64,000 bases of DNA from Phylloscopus collybita (Eukaryota > Chordata > Aves > Passeriformes > Phylloscopidae), in assembly GCA_027886175.1 (NCBI GenBank), contig JAJNNQ010000139.1, positions 2,232,001 through 2,296,000 on the forward strand, read 5' to 3'. The position numbers and the translations under genes are program-made. The notes beneath the pieces were generated by a model, which did no database searches, had not been told where the DNA came from, and was given only the letters and a program-made list of their open reading frames with translations. Of this stretch, positions 1-11,574 are shown piece by piece. How positions within the stretch are numbered: position 1 is the stretch's first letter; the number at the start of each line of letters is the position of its first letter.

Positions 1-3000
1 ATTTCCATGGGAAACCAAATTATACACCCTACGTTCATTATGTCAGTTTGCAGAAGGCCTTTTGGCACTACAAGGGCAGACAAATTTCCAACTGGTGAAA
101 GATTCCATCTGGGAGATATCCTCATTTGTATGCAATTTTACTAGGCATAAGCCCAGTGGCAGGCAGAGAGCATTAGACACGAACAGTGGCCCTTTTCCAT
201 GAGAAACCAAAGTCTCCACCCCACATTCCGGATGTCAGTTTGTAGAAGGCCTTTGGAACTACAAGGGCAGACAAATTTCCAACTGGTGGGAGATTCCATC
301 TGGAATATATCCTCATTTGTATGAAATTTTAGTACTCATAAGGCCAGTGGCAAGAGGACAGCATTGGACATGAAACAGGCCCTTTTCCATGGGAAAACAA
401 CGTCTCCACCCCAGTCCCCTGATGTCAGTTTGCAGGAGGCCTTTGGCACCACAAGGGTAGACAATCTTCCATCTGGCGGTAGATTGCAGCTAGGAGATGT
501 CCTCATTTGTATGGAATTTTAGTGGAATTTTAGTACACATAAGCCCAGTGGCAGGCAGACAGCATTAGACACGCAGGGTGGCCCTTTTCCATGGGAAAAC
601 AAAGTCTCCAGCCCAGGTTCCTGCTGTCAGTTTGTAGGAGGCCTTTAGAACTACAAGGTCAGAGGAACTTCCATCTGGTGGTAGATTCCATCTGGGAGAT
701 ATCCTCATTTGTATGGAATTTTGGTGGAATTTCAGTAGGGAGAAAACTAGTGGCCGACAGACAGCATTAGACATTAACGGTGGCCCATTTCCATGCAAAA
801 CCAAAGTCTCCACCCTTGGTTCCTGATGTCAGTTTGTAGGAGGCCTTTGGCACTACAAGAGCAGACAAACTTCCAACTGGTGCCATATTGCATCTGGGAG
901 ATATCCACATTTGTATATAATTTCAGTAGTCATAACCCCAGTGGCAGGCAGACAGCATTAGACAGGAACGGTGGCCCTCTTCCATGGGAAAACAAAGTCT
1001 CCACCCCATGTTCCTGATGTCAATTTGTAGGAGGCCTTTGGAACTACATGGTCAAAGAAACTTCCATCTGGTGGTAGATTCCATCTGGTAGATATCCTCA
1101 TTTGTATGTAATTTCGGTAGGCATAAACCCAGTGGCAAGGAGACAGCATTAAACACCAAGGGTGGCCCTTTTCCATGGGAAACCAAAGCGTCCTCTCCAG
1201 ATTCCTGATGTCAGTTTGTAGGAGGTCATTGGCATTACAATGGTAGAAAAACTTTCAAGTGGTGGTAGACTCCATCTTGGAGATATCCTCATTTGTATGG
1301 AATTTTACTAGGCAGAGGCCCATTGGCAGGCACATAGCATTAGACACAAACGGTGGCCCATTTCCATGGAAAACCAAAGTCTCCACCGCACGCTCCAGAT
1401 GTCAGTTTGTAAAAGGCCTTTGGAACTACAAGGGCAGACAAACTTCCACCTGGTGGTAGATTGCACCTCGGAGATATCCTCATTTGTATGGAACTTCAGC
1501 AGTCATAACCACAGTGCCAGGCAGACAGCATTAGACAGGAACGGTGGTCCTTTTCCATGGGAAACCAAAGTCTCCACCCTAGGTTCCTAATGTCAGTTTG
1601 TAGGAGGCCTTTGGAAACACAAGGGCAGAGAAACTTCCATCTGGTGTTATATTGCATTTGGGAGATAATCTCATTTGTATGGAATTTTAGTGGAATTTAA
1701 TAGGCAGAATCCCAGCGGCAGGAAGACAAAATTAGACAGGAATAGTGGCCCATTTCCATGGGAAACCAACGTCTCCACACCACGTTCCTGATGTCATTTT
1801 CTAGGAGGCCTCTGGCACTACAAGAGGAGACAAACTTCCAACTGGTGGCATATTGCATCTGGGAGATATCCTCATTTGTATGTAATTTTAGTTGCCATAA
1901 GCCCACTGGCAGGCTTACATCATTAGACACGAACGCTGGCCATTTCCATGGGAAACCGAAGTCTCCACCTCACGTACTGGAATGTCAGTTTGTAGGAGGC
2001 CATTGGCACTACAAGGCCAGACAAACTTCCAACTGGTGGTCGGTTGCATCTGGGAGATATCCGCATTTGTATGCAATTTTAGCAGCCATAAGCCTAGTGG
2101 CAGGCAGACAGCATTAGACAGGAACGGTGGCCCTTTTCCATGAAAAACCAAAGTCTTCACCCCACGTTCCTAATGTCAGTTTTCAGGAGGCCTGTGGCAC
2201 TACAAGTGCGGACAAACTTCCATCTCGTGGTATATTCCATATGGGAGATATCCTTATTTATATGGAATTTTAGTTGAATTTAATTAGGCAGAATCCGAGT
2301 AGGCATCAGAGAACATCAGACAGGAACGGTGGCCCTTTTCCATGGGAAACCAAAGTCTCCACCCCAGGTTCCTGATGTCAGTTTTTAGGAGGCCTTTGGA
2401 ACTAAAAGGGCAGATAAACTTCCAACTGGTGGTAGATTCCAGCTGGGAGATATCCTCATTTGTATGGAATTTTAGCAGGAATAAGCCCAGTGACAGGCAG
2501 ACAGCATTAGACGCTAACTGTGGCCCTATCCCATGGAAAACCAAAGTCTCCACCTCACATTCCAGATGTCAGTTTGTAGAAGGCCTTTGGCACTACAAGG
2601 GCAGAGAAACTTCCATCTTGTGGTAGGTTGCGCCTGGGAGATGTCCTCAGTTATATGGAATATCCGAACTCATAATCCCACTGGCAGGAAGTCAGCATTA
2701 GACACGAACAGTGGCCCTTTTCCATGGGAAAACAAAGTCTCCATCCCAGGTTCCTGATGTCAGTTCGTAGGAGGCCTTTGGCACTACAAAGGCAGAAAAA
2801 CTTCCATCTGGTGGAAGATTGCACATTAGAGATAGACTCATTGATATGGAATTTTAGTAGGCATAAGCCAAGTGGCAGGTAGACAGCATTAGACACGAAC
2901 GGTGGCCCTTTTCCATGGGAAACCAAAGACTTCACCTCACATTCCAGATGTCAGTTTGTAGGAGGCTTTTGGCACTACAAGGGCAGACAAACTTCCGTCT

Positions 3001-5983
3001 CGTGATTGATTGCATCGGGGAGATATCCACATTTGTATGGAATTTCAGCAGGCAGAAGCCCAGTGGCAGGCAGATAGCATTAGACACAAAGAGTGGTCCT
3101 TTTCCATGCGAAACCAAAGACTTCACCTCACATTCCAGATGTCAGTTTGTAGGAGGCTTTTGGCACTACAAGGGCAGACAAACTTCCATGTGCTGGTATA
3201 TTTCATCTGGGAGATATAGTCATTTCTAAGGAATTACAGCATTCATAATCCCTTTGGCAGGCAGACAGCATTAGACAGGAAATGTGGCCCTTTTCCATGG
3301 GAAACCAAAGTCGCCACCCCACGTTCCTGATGTTAGTTTGTAGGAGGCATTTGGCACTACAAAGGTAGACAAACTTCCATCTGGTGGTGGATTGCACCTG
3401 GGAGATATCCTCATTTGCATGGATTTTCAGCAGGCCTAATCCCAGTGTGCGGCAGAGAGCTTTAGACACGAACGGTGGCCCTTTTCCATGGGAAACCAAA
3501 GTCTCCACCCCATGTTCCTGATGTCAGTTTGTCGGAGGCTTTTGGCAGTACAAGGGCAGACAAACTTCCAGCTGCTGGTAGATTCCTCTGGGAGATATCC
3601 TCATTTGTATGGAATTTCAGCAGGCAAAAGCCCAGTGGCAGGCAGACAGCATTCGACACAAACAGTTGTCCTTTTCCATGGGAAACCAATGTCTCCAGCT
3701 CACGTTCCCGAATGTCTGTTTGTTGGGGGCCTTTTGCACTACAATGGTAGACAAACTTTAAACTGGTGGTAGATTCCATCTGGGAGATATCTTCATTTGT
3801 ATCCAATTTTAGTAGCAATCGGCCCAGTGGCAGGCAGACAGCATTAGCAACGAACGGTGGACCTTTCCATGGGAAACCAAAGTCTCCACCCCACGTTCCT
3901 GATGTGAATTCGTAGGAGGCCTTTGGCACTAAAAAGGCAGACAAAACTTACATCCGGTAGTAGATTGCACCTGGGAGAAGTCGTCATTTGTTATGGAATT
4001 TCAGTCGCCATCGGCACAATGGCAGGCGGACAGCATTAGACACAAACGGTGGCCCTTTTCCATGGGAAACCAAAGTCTCCACCCCACCTTCCGGATCTCA
4101 GTTTGTAGGAGGTCTTTGGCACTACAAGGTCAGAAAAACTTCCATTTGGTGGTCGATTCCATCTGGGAGATATCCTCATTTGTATGGAATTTTACTAGGC
4201 ATAAGCCCAGTGGCAGACAGACAGCATTAGACACCAACAGTGTCCCTTTGCCATGAGAAACCAAAGTCTCCACCCCACATTACGAATGTCAGTTTTTCGG
4301 AGGCCTTTCGAACTGCAAGGGCAGAAAAACTTCCAACTGGTTGTATATTCCATGTGGGAGATATCCTCATTTGTATGGAATTTTAGTAATCATAAGCCCA
4401 GTGGCAAGGAGACAGCATTGGACATGAAAAGGGCCCTTTTCCATGGGAACCCAACGTCTCCACCCCAGCCTCCGGATGTCAGTTTGCAGGAGGCCTTTGG
4501 CAGTACAAGGGCAGGCAAACTTCCATCTGGCGGTAGATTGCAGCTAGGAGATGTACTCATTTGTATGGAATTTTAGTGGAATTTTAGTACGCATAACCCC
4601 AGTGTCAGGCAGACAGCGTTAGACACGAAGGGTGGCCCTTTTCCATGGGAAAACAAAGTCTCCAGCCCATGTTCCTGATGTCGGTTCCTAGGAGGCCTTT
4701 GGAACTACAAGGTCAGAGGAACTTCCATCTGTTGCTAGATTCCATCTGGGAGATATCCTCATTTGTATGGAATTTTGGTGGAATTTCAGTAGGGAGAAAA
4801 CCAGTGGCCGGCAGACAGCATTAGACACTAACGGTGGCCCATTTCCATGCAAAACCAAAGTCTCCAACCTAGGTTCCTGATGTCAGTTTGTAGGAGGCCT
4901 TTGGAAATACAAAGTCAGAGAAACTTCCATCTGGTGGGAGATTCAATCTGGAAGATGTCCTCATTCGTATGTAATTTCAGTACTCGTAAGCCCAGTGGCA
5001 TGGAGAGAGCCTTGAACACTAATGGTGGCCCTTTTCCATTGGAAACCAATGTGTCCACTCCAGGTTCCTGATGTCAGTTTGTAGGAGGCCTTTGCACTAC
5101 ACGGGCAGACACACTTCCATCTGGTGGTCGATTCCATCTGGGAGATATCCTCATTTGTATGCAATTTTATCAGGCATAAGCCCAGTGGCAGGCAGACACC
5201 ATTAGACACGATCAGTGGCCCATTTCAATGGGAAAGCAAATTACACACCCTACGTACCTTATGTCAGTGTGCAGGAGGCCTTTGGCACTACAAGGGCAGA
5301 CAAACTTCCAACTGGTGGAAGATTCCATCTGGGAGATATCCTCATTTTTATGGAATTTTACAAGGCAGAAGCCCAGTGGCTGGCAGAGAGCATTAGACAG
5401 GAACAGTGGCCCATTTTCCATCAGAAACCAAAGTCTCCACCCCACATTCCAGATGTCAGTTTGTAGGACACGTTTGACACTACAAGGGCAGACAAACTTC
5501 CGTCTGGTCGTTGATTGCATCTGGGATATATCCTCATTTGTGTGGAATTTCGCCAAGCATAAGCCCAGTGGCAGGCAGACAGCATTAGACACAAACGGTG
5601 GCCCTTTTCCATGGGAAACCAAAGTCACCACCCCATGTTCCTGATGTCAGTTTGTAGGAGGCCTTTGGAACTACAAAGGCAGAAAAACTTCCATCTGGTG
5701 GTAGATTGCACATTAGAGGTAGACTCATTTATATGGAATTTTAGTAGGCATAAGCAAAGTGGCAGGTAGACAGCATTAGACACGAACGGTGGCCCTTTTC
5801 CATGGGAAACCAAAGTCTCCACCTCACATTCCAGATGTCAGTTTGTAGGAGGCTTTTGGCACTACAAGGGCAGACAAACTTCCGTCTGGTGATTTATTGC
5901 ATCGGGGATATATCCACATTTGTATGGAATTTCAGCAGGCAGAAGCCCAGTGGCAGGCAGATAGCATTAGACACAAAGAGTGG
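1..5983 (-). repeat. Diverged ~191-bp satellite array, outer left block (minus orientation)
   Basis: Head-to-tail monomers of about 190-203 bp. They are read here as the complement of the orientation used between 5984 and 28726. Landmarks recurring in every monomer are CCATGG followed by AAACCAAAGTCTCCA, then GTCAGTTTGTAGGAGGCCT, then GGGAGATATCCTCATTTG. Neighbouring monomers differ visibly from each other. Segments around 180-1010 recur around 4234-5060 at an offset of 4054 bp (for example the matching stretches at 199 and 4253, and at 793 and 4847) but with many substitutions, so this is an older, eroded higher-order repeat. No gene is supported here; open frames occur on both strands and follow the monomer, not a coding signal. 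Confidence 0.93.
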
Positions 5984-7780
5984 ATATCTCCCAGGTGCAA
6001 TTTACCACCAGATGGAAGTTTTGTTGCCCTTGTAGTTCCAAACGCCTCTTACAAACTGATATCAGGAACGTGGGGGGGAGGCTTTGGTATCCCAAGGAAA
6101 AGGGGGACCGTTTGTGTCTAATGCTGTCTGCCTGCCACTGAAGTTATGCCTGCAGAAATTCCTCACAAATGAGGATATCTCCCAGATGGAATCTACCACT
6201 AGTTGGAAGTTTGTCTGCCCTTGTAGTGCCAAAGGCCTCCTACAAACTGACATCAGGAACGTGGGATGGAGACTATGGTTTCCCAAGGAAATGGGCCACC
6301 GTTCGTGTCTAATGCTGTCTGCCAGCCACTTGGCTTCTGCCTACCTTAATTCCACTAAAATTACATACAAATGAGGATATCACCCAGGTGCAATCTACCA
6401 CCAGATGGAAGTTTGTCTGTTCTTGTAGTGCCAAAGGCCTCCTAAAAACTGACATCAAGAACCTGGCCTGGAGACTTTGTTTTCCCCTGGAAAAGGGCCA
6501 CTATTAATGTCTAATTCTGTCTACCTGCCGCTGGGATTCTGCGCACTAAAATTCCTTTATAATTCTATACAAAGGAGGATATCTCCCAGGTGCAATTTAC
6601 CACCAGATGGAATTTTGTCTGCCCTTGTAGATCCAAAGGCCTCCTAATAAATGACATCAGGAACGTGAGGTGGAGACTTTGGTTTCCCATGGAAAAGGTC
6701 CACTGTTCGTGTCTAATGCTGTCTGCCTGCCACTGGGCTTCTGCCTGCTGAAATTCCATACAAATGAGGATATCTCCTCGATGCAATCAACCATCAGACA
6801 AAACTTTGTCTGCCCCTGTAGTGCCAAAGGCCTCCTACAAACTGACATCAGGAACCTGGAGTGGAGACTTTGGTTTCCCATGGAAAAGGGCCACCGTTCG
6901 TGCCTAAAGCTGTCTGCCGCACACTGGGATAAGGCCTGCTGAAACTCCATACAGATGTGGATATCTCCCAGGTGCAATCCACCACCAGATGGAAGTTTGT
7001 CTACCTTTGTAGTGCCACATGCCTCCTACAAACTAACATCAGGAACGTGGGGTGGAGACTTTGGTTTCCCATGGAAAAGGGCCACATTTCCTGTCTAATG
7101 CTCTGTGCCTGCCAAAGGGATCATGAATGCTGTAATTCCTTAGAAATGACTATATCTCCCAGATGGAATATACCAGCACATGGAAGGTTGTTTACCCTTG
7201 TAGTGCCAAAGGCCTCCTACAAACTCACATCAGGAACATGAGGTGGAGACTTTGGTTTCGCATTGAAAAGGACCACTCTTTGTGTCTAATGCTATCTGCC
7301 TGCCACTGGGCTTCTGCCTGCTGAAATTCCATACAAATGTGGATATCTCCCAGGTGCAATCCACCACCAGATGGAAGTTTGTCTACCTTTGTAGTGCCAA
7401 ATGCCTTCTACAAACTAACATCAGGAACGTGAGGTGGAGACTTTGGTTTCCCATGGAAACGGTCCACTGTTCGTGTCTAATGCTGTCTGCCTGCCACTGG
7501 CCTTCTGCCTGCTGAAATTCCATACAAATGAGGATATCTCCTCGATGCAATATGCCACCAGACGGAACTTTGTCTGCCCTTATAGTGCCAAAGGCCTCCT
7601 AGAAACGGACATCAGGAACCTGGAGTGGAGACTTTGGTTTCCCATGGAAATGGGCCACCGTTGGTTTTCAATGCTTTCTACTTGACACTGGGCTTCTGCC
7701 TCCTTTAATTCCACTAAAATTCCATACAAATGAGTATATCTCCAAGCTGCAATATGCCACTAGTTGGAAGTTTGTCTGTT
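3590..7780 (+). repeat. Outer inverted repeat, left copy
   Basis: Matches about 59540-63731 in reverse complement. Paired coordinates sum to 67322 over this whole length (for example 5212-5631 with 61691-62110, and 6084-6374 with 60948-61238), so almost no net indel has accumulated, although scattered substitutions are visible. The match stops near 7780, where the two arms continue into different monomers. Outward of 3590 the match resumes after a two-monomer offset. Confidence 0.85.
5975..5995. other. Satellite orientation switch (minus to plus), left arm
   Basis: Monomers upstream run in minus orientation and end at ACACAAAGAGTGG. The next bases, ATATCTCCCAGGTGCAA, belong to a plus-orientation monomer. 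The join falls within or next to the GGATATC core, a 6-bp palindrome of the monomer. The same junction, mirrored, lies at about 61338. Confidence 0.88.
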
Positions 7781-8067
7781 CTTTTCGTGCCAAAGGCCTC
7801 CTACAAACTGACATCAAGAACGTGAGGTGGAGACTTTGGTTTCCCATTGAAAAGGTCCACTGTTCGTGTCTAATGCTGTCTGCCTGCCACTGGGCTTCTG
7901 CCTGCTGAAATTCCATACAAATGAGGATATCTCCTCGATGCAATCAACCACCAGACAAAACTTTGTCTGCCCTTGTAGTGCCAAAGGCCTCCTACAAACT
8001 GACATCAGGAACCTGAAGTGGAGACTTTGGTTTCCCATGGAAAAGGGCCACCGTTAGTGTCTAATGT

Positions 8068-11000
8068 GTGCCTGCCACTAGGCTTCCGCCTATTAAAATT
8101 CCACTAAAATTCCATACAAATGAGGATGTCTCCCAGGTGCAATCTACAACCAGATGGAAGTTTGTCGGCCCCTGTAGAGCAAGAGGCTTCATACAAATTG
8201 ACATCAGGAATCTGGGGCAGAGACTTTGGTTTCCCATGAAAAAGGGACACCGTTCGTGTCTAATGATGTCTTACTGCCAGTGGGCTTATGGCTACTAAAA
8301 TTACATACAAATGAGGATATCTCCCAGATGCAATATGCCACAAGTTGGAAGTTTGTCTCCTCTTGTAGTGCCAGAGGCCTCCTAGAAAATGACATTAGGA
8401 TCGTGGGGTGGAGACTTTGGTTTCCCAAGGAAATGGGTCACCGTTCGTGTCTAATGCTGTCTTCCTGCCGCTGGGATTCTGCCTACTAAAATTCCACTAA
8501 AATTCCATACAAATGAGAATATCTCCCAGGTGAAATCTAACACCAGATGGAAGTTTCTTTGCCCTTGTGGTTCCAAAGGCCTCCTACAAACTGACATCAG
8601 GAACCTAGGGTGGAGACTTTGGTTTCCCATGGAAAAGGACCACCGTTCGCGTCTAATGCTGTCTGCCTGGCACTGGGGTTATGACTGCTGAAGTTCCATA
8701 CAAATGAGGATATCTCCCAGGTGAAATCTACCACCAGGTGGAAGTTTGCCTGCCCTTGTAGTGCCAAAGGCCTCCTAAAAACTGACATCAGGAACGTGGG
8801 GTGGAGACTTTGGTTTCCCATGGAAATGGGCCACCGTTTGTGTCTAATCCTATGTGCCTGCCACTGGGCTTATGCCTAGTAAAATTCCATACAAATGAGG
8901 ATATCTCCCAGATGGAGTCTACTACCAGTTGAAAGTTTGTCTACCCTTTTAATGCCAATGGCCTCCTACAAACTGACATCAGGAATCTGGAGAGGACGCT
9001 TTGGTTTCCCATGGAAACAGGACACCCTTGGTGTTTAATACTGCCCCCTTGCCACTGGGCTTATGACTACTGAAATTACATACAAATGAGGATATCTCCC
9101 GGACGCAATATGCCACCAGATAGAAGTTTGTCTGCTCTTGCAGTGACAAAGGCCTCCTTCAAACTGACATTTGGAACCTCACCTGGAGACTTTGGTTTCC
9201 TATGGAAAAGGCCCACCGTTCATGTTTAATGCTGTCTGTCTGGGCTGCTGAGTACTAAAATACCACTAAAATTCCATACAAATGAGGACATCTCCGAGGT
9301 GCAATCTACCGCCAGTTGGAAGTTTGTCTGCCCTTGTAGTACCAAAGGCCTCCTTCAAACTGACATCAGGAACATAGGATGGATAATTTCTTTTTCCATG
9401 GAAAAGGGCCACCGTTCGTGTCTAATGCTGTCTGAGTGCCAGTGGGCATATGCCTACTAATATTCCGTACAAATGAGGTTATCTCCCAAATAGAATTTCC
9501 CACCAGATGGAAGTTTGTCTGCCCTTGTACTGCCAAAGGTCTCCTAAAACCTGACTTCAGGAACGTGGCATGGAGACTTTGGTTGCCCATAGGAAAAGGG
9601 CCACCCTTCATGTCTAATGCTGTCTGCCTGCCACTGGGCTTCTACCTGCTGAAATTCCATACAAATGAGAATATCTCCCAGGTGAAATCTAACACCAGAT
9701 GGAAGTTTCTTTGCCCTTGTGGTTCCAAAGGCCTCCTACAAACTGACATCAGGAACCTAGGGTGGAGACTTTGGTTTCCCATGGAAAAGGACCACCGTTC
9801 GTGACTAATGCTGTCTGCCTGGCACTGTAGTTAGGACTGCAGAGGTTCCATACAAATGAGGATATCTCCCAGGTGCAATCTACCACCAGGTGGAAGTTTG
9901 TCTGCCCTTGTAGTGCCAAAGGCCTCCTAGAAACGGACAACAGGAACGTGGGGTGGAGACTTTGGTTTCCCTTAGAAATGGGCCACCGTTCGTGTCTTAT
10001 GCTGTCTGCCTGCCACTGGGTTTCTACGTGCTGAAATTCCATACAAATGAGGATATCTCCCCGATGCAATCAACCACCAGACGGAGGTTTGTCTGCCCTT
10101 GTACTGCCAAATGCCTCCTAAAACCTGACATCCGGTACGTGGTGTGGAGACTTTGGTTTCCCATGGAAAAGGACCGCCGTTCCCGTCTAATGCTGTCTGC
10201 CTGGCACTGTGGTTATGACTGCTGAAGTTGCATACAAATGAGGATATCTCCAAGGTGCAATCTACCACAAGGTGGAAGTTTGTCTGCCCTTGTAGTGCCA
10301 AAGGTCTCCTAGAAATGGACAGCGGATACGTGGTGTGGAGACTTTGGTTTCCCATAGAAATGAGCCACCGTTCGTGTCTAATACTGTCTGCCTGCCACTG
10401 GGCTTCTTCCTACTAAAATTCCACTAAAATTCAATAGAAATGAGGATATCTCCCAGATGCAATCGACAACCAGATGGAAGTTTCTCTGCCCTTATATTGG
10501 AAAATGCCTCCTAAAAACTGACATCAGGAACGTGCGGTGGAGACTTTGGTTTCCCAAAGAAATGGGCCACCGTTCGCGTCTAATGCTGTCTGCCTGGCAC
10601 TGTGGCTATGACTGCTGAAGTTCCATAGAAATGAGGATATCTCCCAGGTGAAATCTACCACCAGGTGGAAGTTTGTCTGCCCTTGTAGTGCCAAAGCCCT
10701 CCTAGAAACGGACATCAGGAACGTGGGGTGGAGACTTTGGTTTCCCTTAGAAATGGGTCACCGTTCGTGTCTAATGCTGTCTGCCATACACTGGGCTTAT
10801 GCCTACTAAAATTCCACTAAAATTACATACAAATGAGGATATATCCCCGATGCAATATGCCACCAGTTGGAAGTTTGTCTGCTCTTGTAGTGCCAAAAGC
10901 CTCCTAGAAACGGACATCAGGAACGTGGGGTGGAGACTTTGGTTTCCCATAGAAATGGGCCACCGTTGGTTTTCAATGCTGTTTTCTTGACACTGCGCTT

Positions 11001-11574
11001 CTGCCTGCTTTAATTCCACTAAAATTCCATACAAATGAGTATATCTCCAAGCTGCAATATGCCACTAGTTGGAAGTTTGTCTGTTCTTGTAGTGCCAAAG
11101 GCCTCCTAAAAACTGACATCAGGTACCTGGCCTGGAGTCTTTGTTTTCCCCTAGAAAAGGGCCACTATTCATGTCTAATTCTGTCTACCTGTCGCTGGGA
11201 TTCTGCGCAATTAAATTCCTCTATAATTCTATACAAATGAGAATATCTCCCAGGTGCAATTTACCACCAGATGGAATTTTGTCTGCCCTTGTAGTTCCAA
11301 AGGCCTCCTACAAACTGACATCAGGAATGTGAGGTGGAGACTTTGGTTTCCCATTGAAAAGGTCCACTGTTCGTGTCTAATGCTGTCTGCCTGCCACTGG
11401 GCTTCTGCCTGCTGAAATTCCATACAAATGAGGATATCTCCTCGATGCAATCAACCACCAGACAAAACTTTGTCTGCCCTTGTAGTGCCAAAGGCCTCCT
11501 ACAAACTGACATCAGGAACCTGGAGTGGAGACTTTGGTTTCCCATGCAAATGGGCCACCGTTAGTGTCTAATGT
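8068..11574 (+). repeat. Satellite HOR copy L1 (18 monomers, 3507 bp)
   Basis: First full higher-order repeat of the left arm, phased on the atypical short monomer that begins ATGCCTGCCACTAGGCTTCC-like at the position where the usual GCTGTCTGCC is shortened. It has 18 monomers, one fewer than copy L2. The missing monomer is explained by a chimeric monomer near 10490-10530, which starts like the monomer at 13980-14030 of L2 and ends like the next one (near 14220). Confidence 0.85.
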
